From the NCBI GenBank assembly GCA_037355855.1, contig CM074763.1, positions 2,666,001 through 2,730,000 on the forward strand: a stretch of DNA of 64,000 nt, read 5' to 3'. Numbering within the stretch: position 1 is the stretch's first letter; each line of letters begins with the position of its first letter. The notes under the pieces are model-generated. The model made no database searches. It worked only from the letters and a program-made list of their open reading frames with translations, and was not told the DNA's origin. Positions 12,795-23,224 of the stretch are shown here, piece after piece. The stretch comes from Pseudo-nitzschia pungens (lineage: Eukaryota; Bacillariophyta; Bacillariophyceae; Bacillariales; Bacillariaceae). Both the position numbers and the translations under genes were made by a program.

Positions 12795-12976
12795 GAATGT
12801 GTCTAAAGTCATCCATTACTGATACAAGGTTGTAGGCCATTTTTTTCACCAGTCATGCACCCAAAAAGGCTGTAAATGAATCATATGTTTCATACCTAGT
12901 GAGGGTATCTGACCCCCAAAAAGCCTAAAAATGGCCTACAACCTTGTATCAGTAATAGATGACACACATTCAGAAC
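12795..12976. repeat. Near-perfect inverted repeat, about 180 bp (MITE-like)
   Basis: The arms 12815-12844 and 12927-12956 are exact reverse complements over 30 bp (from ATTACTGATACAAGG to GGCCATTTTT). Weaker pairing extends outward (GAATGTGT on both sides). The loop is about 80 bp with no ORF. The shape is that of a small non-autonomous DNA element or a strong hairpin. I see no clear target-site duplication. Confidence 0.8.
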
Positions 12977-14166
12977 CTCATTTTTATTGAATATTCTTGT
13001 TTAAAACACTTTAAAACATAATGCAGGTATTTGAAATAAAGATTAGGATTGATTTTTGAATCAGTTATACTATCTAAAGTTAAGGTATAACTAGTAGTTT
13101 GTTACTAGTTTTAAAAACAAATATTAAAAAATTCTCAGGTACAGGTTTTGTTAGTTGTGCCACGCATAGGTAATTTTCTCCATCGCGCAGTGGTGCACCC
13201 CCTTAGACTGACTCGACTCAACAAGACATTTTGGTCAGAAGACGATAAGGCCAAGTTTTTCATCAAAATATCAAAAACGCTGGTGAGAGTTCAATTATTT
13301 TTGCTGAATTTTTTGCTGATGAAAGTGGTCATGTACCGGTAACACCTACTTGTAATTTCCCTGAAACAACTGTGGATTCCCAAGGCACATCCACTCACTC
13401 TCTGACTTTGGCATCACTTATGTCCTTCCTTACTATCTTTAGAGTCATGTTGAATTATATATGGTCTTTCTTCTTTTTCACTTTAGTCGTAGTCTCTGTA
13501 TTGTGTTCCAGCAACAAAACAACAAGAAACTAGTAGTAGTACCACTAGTAGCAAGAAGAAGGATCCTGGTCTTTCAAAGACAGTCAGCACCACCACCAGT
13601 CAGACTACTAGTAGTTTTTCAGATCCTTAATGTACACAAAAGTAATCACAATAGCACAGTACTATTCAAAACTGCAAGAAGGCACAATTGTGATACATCT
13701 CAGCAACCACTAGTAGTAATTGTTAGGTGTGAGCCCAATCTCCTGCTCATTCACTATTCTAGTGGTACAATGACAAAATGGGCCCAAAAAATAGGTCTAA
13801 TAAGAAGATTTCTCGAGATAAGGCTACTATCTTTGTTTGTAGAAGGAGTTAGCTGATTTCTTATGTATCAACAAGTCTCATGTACTTGTACTACTACTAC
13901 TACTACTACTACTAGTAATAGTAGTATCAGCGAGGAACAAGAAGGCAAAGGAACCACAATGAGTCCTTTAACTCAACACCCACTGTGATGGAGGTTACCT
14001 TGTCAACACTGTTACATCCAAATGGAAGTGGTGTTAGAATTCGGAAAGAAGTGAGGAGAGATGCGTGCAACCATTCTAGTTTGAATGCAAGGCAATAATT
14101 TTACATCCGGAAAAAGACTGTCGGAAATGTGTTGATTGAAATAAGATTTACCGTAGATTCTTACAG
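12977..14166. other. AT-rich spacer with ACTAGTAGT and (ACT)n repeats
   Basis: No supported gene. ACTAGTAGT-type words occur around 13090-13110, 13525-13560, 13600-13615 and 13710, and a run of ACT triplets at about 13888-13917. The frame 13461-13856 is composed largely of these repeats and is not taken as a gene. Confidence 0.5.
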
Positions 14167-15726
14167 GACCTTCCGGAACAAAGATAGTTTTCGATGCGCA
14201 GACCGCGCGATTTTTTATTGCAGTTAGTCATTTTGAGGGTACCCCCTTAAATTTATTATCTCCCCCAAAGAAACTCGCATTTTTTGGGATCGAAAAAAGT
14301 GCGGATTTTTATGGTAAAAAAAACTCGCATTTTTGCTCTAGAAAAAAAACACGTATATACAGCAATAAATGCGAGTTTTCAGAAGAAAAATGCGAGTTTT
14401 CAGCAGAAAAATGCGAGTTTTCATTAAAAAATGCGAGTTTTCTTTAAAAAATGCGAGTTTTCTTTGGAAAATGAGTGTTTTCAACAAAAATTTCAACCAA
14501 AAACTCGTCGTTTTCGACTCCGTCGTTTTGCCTCTATGAACAAAAAATAATTGACTCCCATTGCGCGCCTCTCTCAGCAAATCGACTCCCGCGTCGTTGC
14601 GCCTCTCTTAGCAAATCGTTGCGCCTCTATTAAAACAAATCGACTCCGTCGTTGCGTCGACAACACAGGGGGGGGGGCAGCAAGCAGCAAGCAGCAGCAG
14701 CAACGCGTCGATAATACAGGGGGGGGGACAGCAAGCAGCAGCAAGCAGCAACGCGTCGATAATACAGGGGGGGGGACAGCAAGCAGCAAGCAGCAAGCAG
14801 CAAGCAGCAGCAACGCGTCGATAATACAGGGGGGGGACAGCAAGCAGCAACGCGTCGATAATACAGGGGGGGACAGCAAGCAGCAACGCGTCGATAATAC
14901 AGGGGGGGGGGGGACAAGCAGCAGCAACGCGTCAATAATACAGGGGGGGGGACAGCAAGCAGCAACGCGTCGATAATACAGGGGGGGGACAGCAAGCAGC
15001 AAGCAGCAAGCAGCAAGCAGCAGCAACGCGTCGATAATACAGGGGGGGGACAGCAAGCAGCAACGCGTCGATAATACAGGGGGGGACAGCAAGCAGCAAC
15101 GCGTCGATAATACAGGGGGGGGACAGCAGGCAGCAGCAACGCGTCGATAATACAGGGGGGGGACAGCAAGCAGCAACGCGTCGATAATACAGCAGCAACG
15201 CGTCGATAATACAGGGGGGGGACAGCAAGCAGCAACGCGTCGATAATACAGGGGGGGGACAGCAAGCAGCAAGCAACAGCAACGCGTCGATAATACAGGG
15301 GGGGGGACAGCAAGCAGCAAGCAACAGCAACGCGTCGATAATACAGGGGGGGGGACAGCAAGCAGCAGCAAGCAGCAACGCGTCAATAATACAGGGGGGG
15401 GACAGCAAGCAGCAAGCAACAGCAACGCGTCGATAATTTTAATTAAGCACCTCTCTTAGCAAATCGACTCCCGCATCAAAAAATTTTTGCGAAGAAAACT
15501 CGCACTTTTTTTGTCCGTTGAACCAAACTCGCATTTAATGCGAGTTGAAAAAGAACGTTTTTTTTAGTCCCGCGAAAACTTGCACTTTTTGGTCGAGAAA
15601 AAAGTGCGAGAAAAAAGTGCGAGTTTATCCCCCCAAATTGTGTTCCAAAAGGGGGATGTGAGTTGACAAGTTTGACTCAAAAAATTACGCGATTCGCGCG
15701 AAGATATTTACTGTTCCGGAAGGTCC
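14167..15726. repeat. Fold-back element with short terminal inverted repeats
   Basis: The ends GGACCTTCCGGAACA (14167-14181) and its exact reverse complement (15712-15726) face each other, followed inward by related CGCG-containing sequence. Inside each end lie many copies of an AAAACTCGCATTTTT/AAAATGCGAGTTTT word in both orientations (14265-14500 and 15480-15640). The segment CTCTTAGCAAATCGACTCCCGC, or close variants, flanks the central minisatellite on both sides. There is no transposase or other gene, so it looks like a non-autonomous or chimeric element. No target-site duplication is recognised. Confidence 0.65.
14664..15438. repeat. G-run minisatellite, about 17 units
   Basis: Tandem units of about 35-60 bp each contain ACAGG plus 6 to 10 G, then a variable number of CAGCAAG/CAGCA words, then CAACGCGTCGATAATA. 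Length varies mainly through the CAGCAAG count and G-run length. The long open frames on the opposite strand here are repeat artefacts of this unit. Confidence 0.9.
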
Positions 15727-15954
15727 AGAGACCTTAAAAGTAGGGTACGTGCGTACGTACTTGTTACCAGGCATGAATTCTCTGTCGCCTCCGTTCATTT
15801 CCTTTCGGGAAAGAAAATGCGTTTCACGTTTCACTTCGTTGTGCTCTGACGAGTGCCGCAATCTTTCATCAAGTGGGAGTGAACAATCCAACTAGATGCT
15901 GAATGCCGAATACGTCCTTCCTCGAGGACAGGTTTTAAGGCATCCACTGATACC

Positions 15955-16689
15955 ATGAACTCGACGGCAACTATTCTATTCCATTTTCTTTTCGTCATTC
16001 TGGTGGGAAGCGGTGTTCTCGAATCGTCTCTTGCTTGGTCCGCGGATGACAGCCGTCCGACTGCGGGAATCAGAAACATCAATCGAAGCAGCACCGGCAG
16101 CCTTTACGAATCGCTGCCGGCAACGAAGAGAACTGCAAATGGAAACACGCGGCGCGATGTCCTCCGCCAAGGCTGCATCACTGCTGCACTGGCTACGATC
16201 GGAACGGTGGCGGGTCCAAGGGGCGCTCTGGCAGACGTGACCAACAAGGTCGCCAGTTCGACGGCACTCCGGGCGCTGAAGCGAGCCCAGGACCAGCTCC
16301 CCAGCAAAGTTTTGCCAGAGGCCCAGCGCAACAACTTTGTGGGAATCAAGGCCCGCCTTCGCGAGGCACCATTTGACGAACTTCGCAAGAATGCCCTGAT
16401 CCTGGTGCGGGGAGGCGAGGACGGTCCCAAGGCAAAGGAACTGCTTCTGGCTTACAAGCAGCTGATTGGAGCCCTCGAAGCCATGGATGCAACGGCGTCG
16501 TTGGGGATGAAGGGGCGATCCGTCGATCCGTTTCGCCTGGGAATGCAATACGAGGATGTGTCCAAGGCTCTGGAGTCCTTTGTGAACGTTGGAGCCGAGG
16601 CCGCTGCCATTCCCCTGCAGGAATCCCCGTCGATGCAAGACAATCTGCGGTACGGGAGCATCGATACCAAGGTATTGAAGAGCGACTAG
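15955..16689 (+). CDS. Thylakoid-lumen protein with twin-arginine leader, PsbQ/Psb31-like candidate
   Basis: A 244-residue single-exon protein. The N-terminus has a hydrophobic signal segment (residues 5-25), a Ser/Arg-rich plastid-transit-like stretch, then RRDVLRQG followed by a hydrophobic segment ending ALA near residue 94. This is a typical twin-arginine thylakoid transfer domain and predicts a mature lumenal protein of about 150 residues. The mature part is alpha-helical and charged, with no cofactor motif. Size, targeting and helical nature fit the extrinsic photosystem II subunits of the PsbQ/Psb31 type, but I cannot confirm the family from the sequence alone. The ATG at 15955 is chosen because it provides the complete bipartite leader. 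Confidence 0.75.
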   Translation: MNSTATILFHFLFVILVGSGVLESSLAWSADDSRPTAGIRNINRSSTGSLYESLPATKRTANGNTRRDVLRQGCITAALATIGTVAGPRGALADVTNKVASSTALRALKRAQDQLPSKVLPEAQRNNFVGIKARLREAPFDELRKNALILVRGGEDGPKAKELLLAYKQLIGALEAMDATASLGMKGRSVDPFRLGMQYEDVSKALESFVNVGAEAAAIPLQESPSMQDNLRYGSIDTKVLKSD

Positions 16690-18685
16690 TTGCTTGTTTG
16701 TGAGGAAGCAGTCAATTCAGTGGTCTGGTCAAACACTGCAGAGCAGTGCAGTATTTGGTCATATTGTTGCTGGCTTGCGAAACAACTTTGGTACAGCATT
16801 GAGCGTCATTTTTGGTGATGAACTGCAGGAGTATGTACGTTGATTTCGCAGCCAGCAACCTACTCGACCAGCAAAGACCACTTGCTTTGGACTATCGGAT
16901 TCTGTTTTGATCCAACCTTTTCGAGATTGCTCGAATGGTCGACACAATCAATACGTACTCCATGCTACATTCTAGAAGAAACTAATACGAGCTTTGTTGC
17001 ATTTGAGGTGATATCCCTCTCCCACCACAGGCTTCTTTCGTATCAGCTCGAATAGCAGAATGAGTACAGCACTTCCAACCTGGAAACCATGCTAATGTGA
17101 ATCCCTGTATTTTTTTTTCGTCATTGTTTTGGAATATGTGATACGCTGCATTCCTGTCAAATTTAATTCCAAAAAGGAGCTCAATCACACAAACAGTGCA
17201 TCCCAAAGAGGGGAACATCGAGTGATCTAATTGTGAAAGATTATTTGCTTTGTGTATAATTACTATCCTTGATGAAAATAACCAAGAAACTCCCACCAGC
17301 TGCAAGCATTTGTGGATGTTGAGACATGCACCATGTATATATGATGGATAGTGCATGTCAAACCTATTATTTCTTGTCTTTGATGAGTTAATTTAAGTCG
17401 CCATATGATGACAATCTACTATTTAAAATATAGACAGAGAAAGGTCATCAGGGTCAGCAAGGAATTTGTTGCTCAGCAGAAAGAGGCAGTCCAGCTACAG
17501 CAGTCACGACTGACTCGCAACACCACGTCGTGCAACAAGAAGCAGAAGTAAACTGTTAGATGGGTAGAGAACTAAGAAGCTGCGTGTTCCTACTATTTCA
17601 AGAAATGCTGGAGAGGAGTTTATTAGTTGTAGTACTACTACTAGTAGCTGTTTGCTATTAGGCGATGTCCTGCACAGGGATTGCTTATTGCTATTATGAC
17701 CTATTCTTATTTTTCAACTGGTGGTGCTGAGGAGGACGTAGTATTCTTCTTACTAGTAGGCTACTACTACTATTTTTCGTATTATTTCTTTTTGTGGTCC
17801 TTCTTGTTTTATTGGTTCTCATAACTCTATTGGACAAAAGACATCGTACTGGAGCGTAAGAAGTAAACTTTTGCAGTTCAGAATACAGGATTTGTATTGT
17901 TGATTGCTAAACAAGTATGGTACAGTAATTTTCTCAACAAAAGATGGTGGTGGTAATGAGGAAGAACCACATACATCGGATTTTCAATTGGATTTTCAAT
18001 CTTGCCATCAAAAAGATATTCGTTCACTTTGTCCGCGTACAGTAGTACTGTACAAGATGTGACCATACTTGTCCCCATCGCGTTCTGATGATAATTGCAC
18101 ATGATCATGCCGTGTACGTAGTAATCTTACTTCGATAATATGTGAAAGCATATGTCTTATCTGGATTTCCCAACAAAAAACTTTGAATCCGTACCAAAAT
18201 TGATTCATTCGATCATCTCTTGCTTAGTCATTGTGAAAAACATTGCGGACCACGATTCGATTTTGATGCCTATTCTTGTGACAGAAAGCGATTGCTACGA
18301 TTATTGTCAGTCACTTCGCATTAAATCTTTTCCATCGCGGTATTTTCACCGCGAAAAAACCACGGTTGGAATGTTTTTGGTTCGACGAAAAATCCGAAGA
18401 GCCAGTTTAATGGTATCAAAAATTTATCCATGCGGGGAAAAGGATATTTTCTGTCGACACTTCATATCCAAAATCCATCTCACACAAAATAGCATGACGC
18501 GATGCATGGACTTTTGAAATCCTTTGAAAGTTTACAGTGCAAATCACTCTCTACTCGACGCGAGGAAAAGAGCAAACGGAGTTGATTCACACAAAAAGAA
18601 TTTCGAGCTGTTCCATCGATTTTCATAATACCAACCAATTTCAATCGATTACGACCACAATTTCAAAAAATCATCGATTCAAACG
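16690..18685. other. AT-rich spacer without supported genes
   Basis: ACTAGTAGT-type and ACT-triplet words lie at about 17630-17650 and 17750-17770. The frame 18152-18517 (121 codons from an ATG) shows no domain and lies just upstream of the MORN gene; it could be chance or a 5' leader ORF. Confidence 0.5.
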
Positions 18686-20839
18686 ATGATCATCAACAAT
18701 ACTTCGCACGATAGCGTCGATCTTCGTGTATCATCGACACCCCTTCGAAGCAGATTAGAAAAGTTCAAGCAGAGTATCAGTGGTGAATCTAATGAAATCA
18801 ATGCCGGAAGTAAATTGGATGATGAAACGAAGCAGCTTGTCATCGATGTCCTGGATCTTCTGAAGTCCTCGTCTGATATTTCTCCCGAAAAAAACCGCAA
18901 GGTTTTTCCAAACACCATGGCAAAACAGTTTGATGAAACAGAATACCCCCCCTGTTCGACCGAGACCTTCTCGATAGAATCACCATGTACAGTGTCGTTG
19001 TCATCATCTTCGTCGTCGTGCTCGTCGAAATCGTCACGCTCTAGCAGGCGCAAGAAACGCACGGTGAAATTGTCCCCTGTCAGCCGAAAGGAGCGTGTTT
19101 TGCAATTGTCGCCAAGCAGAGGAAAACAACGCACAGAAAAAGAAGAGGTTGGCACAATGAAGTTGGCATCTCCTAGCAGACGAAAGGACCGCAAGGCAAG
19201 ATCGTCATCGCCCGGCAAACTAAAAAAGGACCGTGGAACTAAGTCGTCTTCGCCGAGTAGACGAAAAGGGCGATCTTCCAGTAGACGTAGAAAGGTCTCG
19301 TCGTCGCCCAGCAGACTCAGAAAGGCTTCACAATCACCCGGTAGACTAAAAAAGGAGCGTAGAGACGTGTCTACGTCGCCCAAGGTCCAAGAAGAAGTTT
19401 TGGAAGCAGAGACGATGACAAAGAAGTCTCAAGAGAAATCAAGCAAAAAGCGTCGTGGCAAAAAACCGCAGGAAGAAAGGTTGCGTGAAGATGACGAAAA
19501 GGTCAACACTGCACGCTCAACAGCATCTGCTATTGTTGATGAGAATCAGTCCTTCTCACAGAACACGGACGTTAGCAGCCGTGATTTCCACGTCCACGAA
19601 CTGAACCACCGACAGTTGAAGGCTCAAAAATCTCGAGACGCCCTTGCTAACCTTGCTAGAGGTCAAGGACACAGCAACAGCAGCGATGATGACATGGATG
19701 ACGATTCCAATCCCAAAAGTCCTCTCCCGCGTCGCTCTAGTTTGAAGTCCAGTCTCCGAAAGCCTCGCAGCCCAAACACCATTCTAGCGGAAAATGATGG
19801 CGCCCCCTCTTTCAGTGAACGAGGCCCGAGAACAATTCCCATCAAGTCGTCTGATACGGCACGTGCTAGATCACCAAAGCGAAATGTTCGCAGAACGAAA
19901 TCGGATTCCCATGCATTGCCTCGTCCCAAGCAATTTCAATCATCCCCACATCCCCAGCGAAAAGTTTTGTTGGAGGACATGGTGCGTAACAAACCTTCCT
20001 CCCCTCCAACGTCTTCGTTCAAAAGAAAAGGGGTGGGTAGGACCAAATCGGAGTCTTCCACTTTGCCCACTTCTACTTCACAACGCAAAGCGTTTTCACC
20101 TCCCCCGATACCTCCACCACCATTTTTGTTGGGAGAATCTTCCAACCAATTGACTCTGTTTGTGGATGAAGACAAAGACGATGAAGAGGAGAACAACCCT
20201 GTGATGGAACATTCTTGGCAAACTCCCAAAACTCCTAATAGCAACGACGGGAGCAACTATAGTAGCAACAAATCGGACAAACTTATGGGAGAGGATTCCC
20301 TTTCGTCATTTACGTCCTCCAGCTCCAATGGTAGTGCCGGAGGAAAGGTCCGAAATACTCGTACTCACGAGGTGTACACTGGTTTCTTCCTCTTGGCGGA
20401 AGACGACGACGGTAGAGCCGCGAATATCAAGCACGGATTTGGAAGGACGAAGTTTCCAGATGGAAGGATTTTTGAGGGAACATACGATCATGGAGTGATG
20501 ATTGAAGGGAAAATGACGTATCCGGAGGATCCTAACTTCGCCAACGAAGAGCGACGAACTTACGTCGGAAAGTTCGATCTAGACGGATTCCGGAGTGGCA
20601 AGGGTATCTATACCACCGCAACCTACACGTATTTGGGAGAATTTCACAATGATGAAATGCATGGGTCCGGAATATTGATTTACCACAGCAGCGATAGTAG
20701 CAAGGGCAGAAATAGTTGCAGGTTTATTGGGCATTGGAAGCAAGGTCTAAGACACGGGGCTGGAAAAGAAGTCAGCATGGACGGGAAGATCCTGCGGGAA
20801 GGTTTGTGGAAAAAAGGTCGCTTCAGTGCTTCAGTATAG
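18686..20839 (+). CDS. Basic Ser/Arg-rich protein with C-terminal MORN repeats
   Basis: 717 residues, single exon. The first 500 residues are low-complexity and basic. A run of short SPSRRK/SPGKLKK-like units (about residues 115-235) resembles SR-type or microtubule/chromatin-binding tails and is rich in SP sites for proline-directed kinases. The C-terminal 160 residues contain MORN motifs: GFGRTKFPDGRIFEGTYDHG, then YVGKFDLDGFRSGKGIY, YLGEFHNDEMHGSGILIY and FIGHWKQGLRHGAGKE. MORN repeats bind phospholipids or serve as scaffolds at membranes and the cytoskeleton. The specific role is unknown. A proline-rich PPPIPPPPF segment lies near residue 475. Confidence 0.85.
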   Translation: MIINNTSHDSVDLRVSSTPLRSRLEKFKQSISGESNEINAGSKLDDETKQLVIDVLDLLKSSSDISPEKNRKVFPNTMAKQFDETEYPPCSTETFSIESPCTVSLSSSSSSCSSKSSRSSRRKKRTVKLSPVSRKERVLQLSPSRGKQRTEKEEVGTMKLASPSRRKDRKARSSSPGKLKKDRGTKSSSPSRRKGRSSSRRRKVSSSPSRLRKASQSPGRLKKERRDVSTSPKVQEEVLEAETMTKKSQEKSSKKRRGKKPQEERLREDDEKVNTARSTASAIVDENQSFSQNTDVSSRDFHVHELNHRQLKAQKSRDALANLARGQGHSNSSDDDMDDDSNPKSPLPRRSSLKSSLRKPRSPNTILAENDGAPSFSERGPRTIPIKSSDTARARSPKRNVRRTKSDSHALPRPKQFQSSPHPQRKVLLEDMVRNKPSSPPTSSFKRKGVGRTKSESSTLPTSTSQRKAFSPPPIPPPPFLLGESSNQLTLFVDEDKDDEEENNPVMEHSWQTPKTPNSNDGSNYSSNKSDKLMGEDSLSSFTSSSSNGSAGGKVRNTRTHEVYTGFFLLAEDDDGRAANIKHGFGRTKFPDGRIFEGTYDHGVMIEGKMTYPEDPNFANEERRTYVGKFDLDGFRSGKGIYTTATYTYLGEFHNDEMHGSGILIYHSSDSSKGRNSCRFIGHWKQGLRHGAGKEVSMDGKILREGLWKKGRFSASV

Positions 20840-21067
20840 TTACCCCCACCGAGAGAATGACCCAGTTCAATGTCCAGTAGATACACAAATGAAAGCAAAG
20901 ACTTGATTCGTAACGTGTTCAATTTGTAATAATAATGAAACCCATTTGTTTGTAAATTTATGTTGCTTCGTGACTCGTGAATGGATTCCTGGTAGAATCA
21001 ATTAGAGTCTCACACAACATCATATATTGCTTCTGTTTTGCGTTGGTAATTATTGATCTTCATACTT

Positions 21068-23224
21068 TCACATCATGTCTTTTCGTATGTTGCTCGCCAC
21101 TCGAACGGCACCCTGCCGCGCACCAACCAGATTCAGAGCGTCCGGACCGAGCTCCAGGCCTGCCAAGGAACCAACGCACCACATTCGTTTCCGCGCCCCC
21201 TGCTTCCACTTTGGCTCATCGGCTTCCATCGCAGGCGGGCAGCGCCACGACAAGTCTTTTGTCAGGACTGGGAGTCCACCGACCACGTCAACCGGTAGCA
21301 CCTTGCGTAAACGAGAAAAGACCGAGTAGTTATCCAGATGGTTTTCACTCCCTGTCACAAGCCATATCATATCGTATTCTTCAAAATCTGATCCGTCATC
21401 TAATTTTACACGAAAGAGCCCTTCGGGTTCGCTCCAATGCACTTGGGATACTTGAACTTCTTCTTGAACCTGGAGCTTTGTATTTGGTCGCTCTGTGTGG
21501 CGAACTAGTTCTTTCAATACCTCGGGAGGGATCGACCCTCCGAGCCGAGCCTCCCGGATCAATTGAGCACGTTTGAAAATGTTAAGGGACCAAAATTCGT
21601 CGAGCAATTGCCCTCGTCGAGGTCCCATCCATTTGTTTTCGATGTCAAAATGGCGGGGGAGGCTTTTGGATCTCTGGATGAGCTTTACGGAATGACACCA
21701 GGTGGATTTCGCTGTCAGTATAGCCAATTGGGCACTGGTTATCCCTCCGCCCACAATCAGCAATCGGCGAACCGGCAACTCCGAACCGCAGTGATGCGAC
21801 GGTTGTTTTTGTTTTTGTTTTTGTTTTTGTTTTTGTTTTTGTTTCTGTCGTTTGTTGATTTCCCTCAGGAAGGGAACAATCTCGGATGCGTGGAGGATTC
21901 GATTGGACGGATAGGAAACGTTGTTTGATGCCAGTTCCTTCCGCAGTGCCGCCTCCCAGAAGGCCTCCCCGGTTCGAAACATGGGTCCCATTGCGCACAC
22001 AACTCTTCGCGCCTTTACGGTTGTGGTTGCTGTCGATGGGGGCGTGGTCGATCCTTCCGATGTTGTGCCATTGTTCAGATTCATCGTGATCCGAAAAAGA
22101 GGTTCTCCATCGGCTCCTCCGTTCGGAACTGGTTCAATCGACTGGACCGTTCCTTTATGCACGATATCATCGATTCCGTATCCTCTCGCCAAGAGATCGT
22201 GAAACTCGTTGAACAAACGAGTGCTCGGTACCTGATACGGTCCATGGAAAGCGCTGTCGCGTTGAGTAAGGCTCGGCAATGGTACAAGTTCTTCGTCTCT
22301 GCCCTTGGACTCGGCGTATATTTCTAACGAACGATGATCATAGGGATCGGCATGAGCATTCATGAGGGATCGTAGCTTCGGTACACCGATTGCTTCAAAG
22401 TTTTGCTTCCAATGAGAAAGCCAACGATCGCTAGTGGAATCGACAACCATAACGGATCTCCGGACCGTTTCCAAAGACAAGGTTGGTGCGTCTGTCTCAT
22501 CATTGAATGCATCGGAAGCTTTGGCCTCGTTTGCGTTTGCGTTTGCATTTGCATTCCTGGAACGTTTTCCGTTCTTGTTTGGCTTTCGCTTCCTCTTCAG
22601 TGTCGCGGAAGGACCTTTGGAAAGTTTCTGAATGTGTTTTCGCACCTCCGCTATCGGTCTCATTTTCGAATCATAGTGCGCTCGGTAGTGACGTGTCTTG
22701 TCCGAGAGCAAATCGGCTTCGGGTTCCAGCAGTCTAAGCATGAGAGAGAGGGAGTGGGGTCCTGCGCCAACGACTACAAGCTCCTTGATGTCGTTGTCGT
22801 CTTCGTCCCGGACGATGGCACTCGGTTTGACATTCTTGGTTCTGATTTCTCGTCTCGTTTGTAACTTTTGCTTTTGCTTCGGCTCCGACTGGGTTTCAAT
22901 GCCGCAACATACGCTGGCACAGATCGGTGCGATTTCGTCGGCGCACTTTGGTCGGTGTTGACCCACGATGTTGTTGATGAGCTTTCCCATTGTTTTTGTT
23001 TTAAGGTCGGTCGAATAACGTTTCAGTAGGGATGGTTCGTGGTATGATAGTGCAGAGAGTGATGATAGACACTGGAATGAAAAGCCTAATCTACGGCATC
23101 GGTACACAAACGTATACGATTTGAAAAATGATGAAGCGTGCGTCGTGCCTGTGGAGAAAATATTTTTTGCAAATTCACAGTTCACAGGCCGCGAAAATAC
23201 GAGTACCTGGTACCCGTTGTTCAT
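21068..23224 (-). CDS. FAD/NAD(P)-binding oxidoreductase (flavin-monooxygenase-like)
   Basis: Up to 718 residues, single exon. Two dinucleotide-binding Rossmann motifs are visible: VVVGAGPHSLSL (near residue 148) and LLIVGGGITSAQLAIL (near 485). A late ATG-type motif WLVTGSENHLD and a C-terminal WCVGSLAGLELGPDALNLVG segment complete the fold. The layout resembles class B flavin monooxygenases and lysine/ornithine N-hydroxylases; the substrate is unknown. Internal (TTTTTG)n, about 21806-21840, encodes a KQKQ... run, and an NANANANA run also occurs. Start choice is uncertain: the ATG at 23224 gives an extra 78 residues that could be an organelle presequence, while the ATG at 22990 (MGKLINN) starts the better-looking protein. 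Confidence 0.8.
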   Translation of the reverse strand: MNNGYQVLVFSRPVNCEFAKNIFSTGTTHASSFFKSYTFVYRCRRLGFSFQCLSSLSALSYHEPSLLKRYSTDLKTKTMGKLINNIVGQHRPKCADEIAPICASVCCGIETQSEPKQKQKLQTRREIRTKNVKPSAIVRDEDDNDIKELVVVGAGPHSLSLMLRLLEPEADLLSDKTRHYRAHYDSKMRPIAEVRKHIQKLSKGPSATLKRKRKPNKNGKRSRNANANANANEAKASDAFNDETDAPTLSLETVRRSVMVVDSTSDRWLSHWKQNFEAIGVPKLRSLMNAHADPYDHRSLEIYAESKGRDEELVPLPSLTQRDSAFHGPYQVPSTRLFNEFHDLLARGYGIDDIVHKGTVQSIEPVPNGGADGEPLFRITMNLNNGTTSEGSTTPPSTATTTVKARRVVCAMGPMFRTGEAFWEAALRKELASNNVSYPSNRILHASEIVPFLREINKRQKQKQKQKQKQKQKQPSHHCGSELPVRRLLIVGGGITSAQLAILTAKSTWCHSVKLIQRSKSLPRHFDIENKWMGPRRGQLLDEFWSLNIFKRAQLIREARLGGSIPPEVLKELVRHTERPNTKLQVQEEVQVSQVHWSEPEGLFRVKLDDGSDFEEYDMIWLVTGSENHLDNYSVFSRLRKVLPVDVVGGLPVLTKDLSWRCPPAMEADEPKWKQGARKRMWCVGSLAGLELGPDALNLVGARQGAVRVASNIRKDMM

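Noticed and set aside
14574..15425. Long Cys/Leu/Pro-rich open frames on the minus strand
   Set aside because: They are translations of the G-run minisatellite unit; the sequence is purely repetitive.
14570..15440. CRISPR-like regular array
   Set aside because: Units are directly tandem with no unique spacers of constant size, and the context is a eukaryotic genome.
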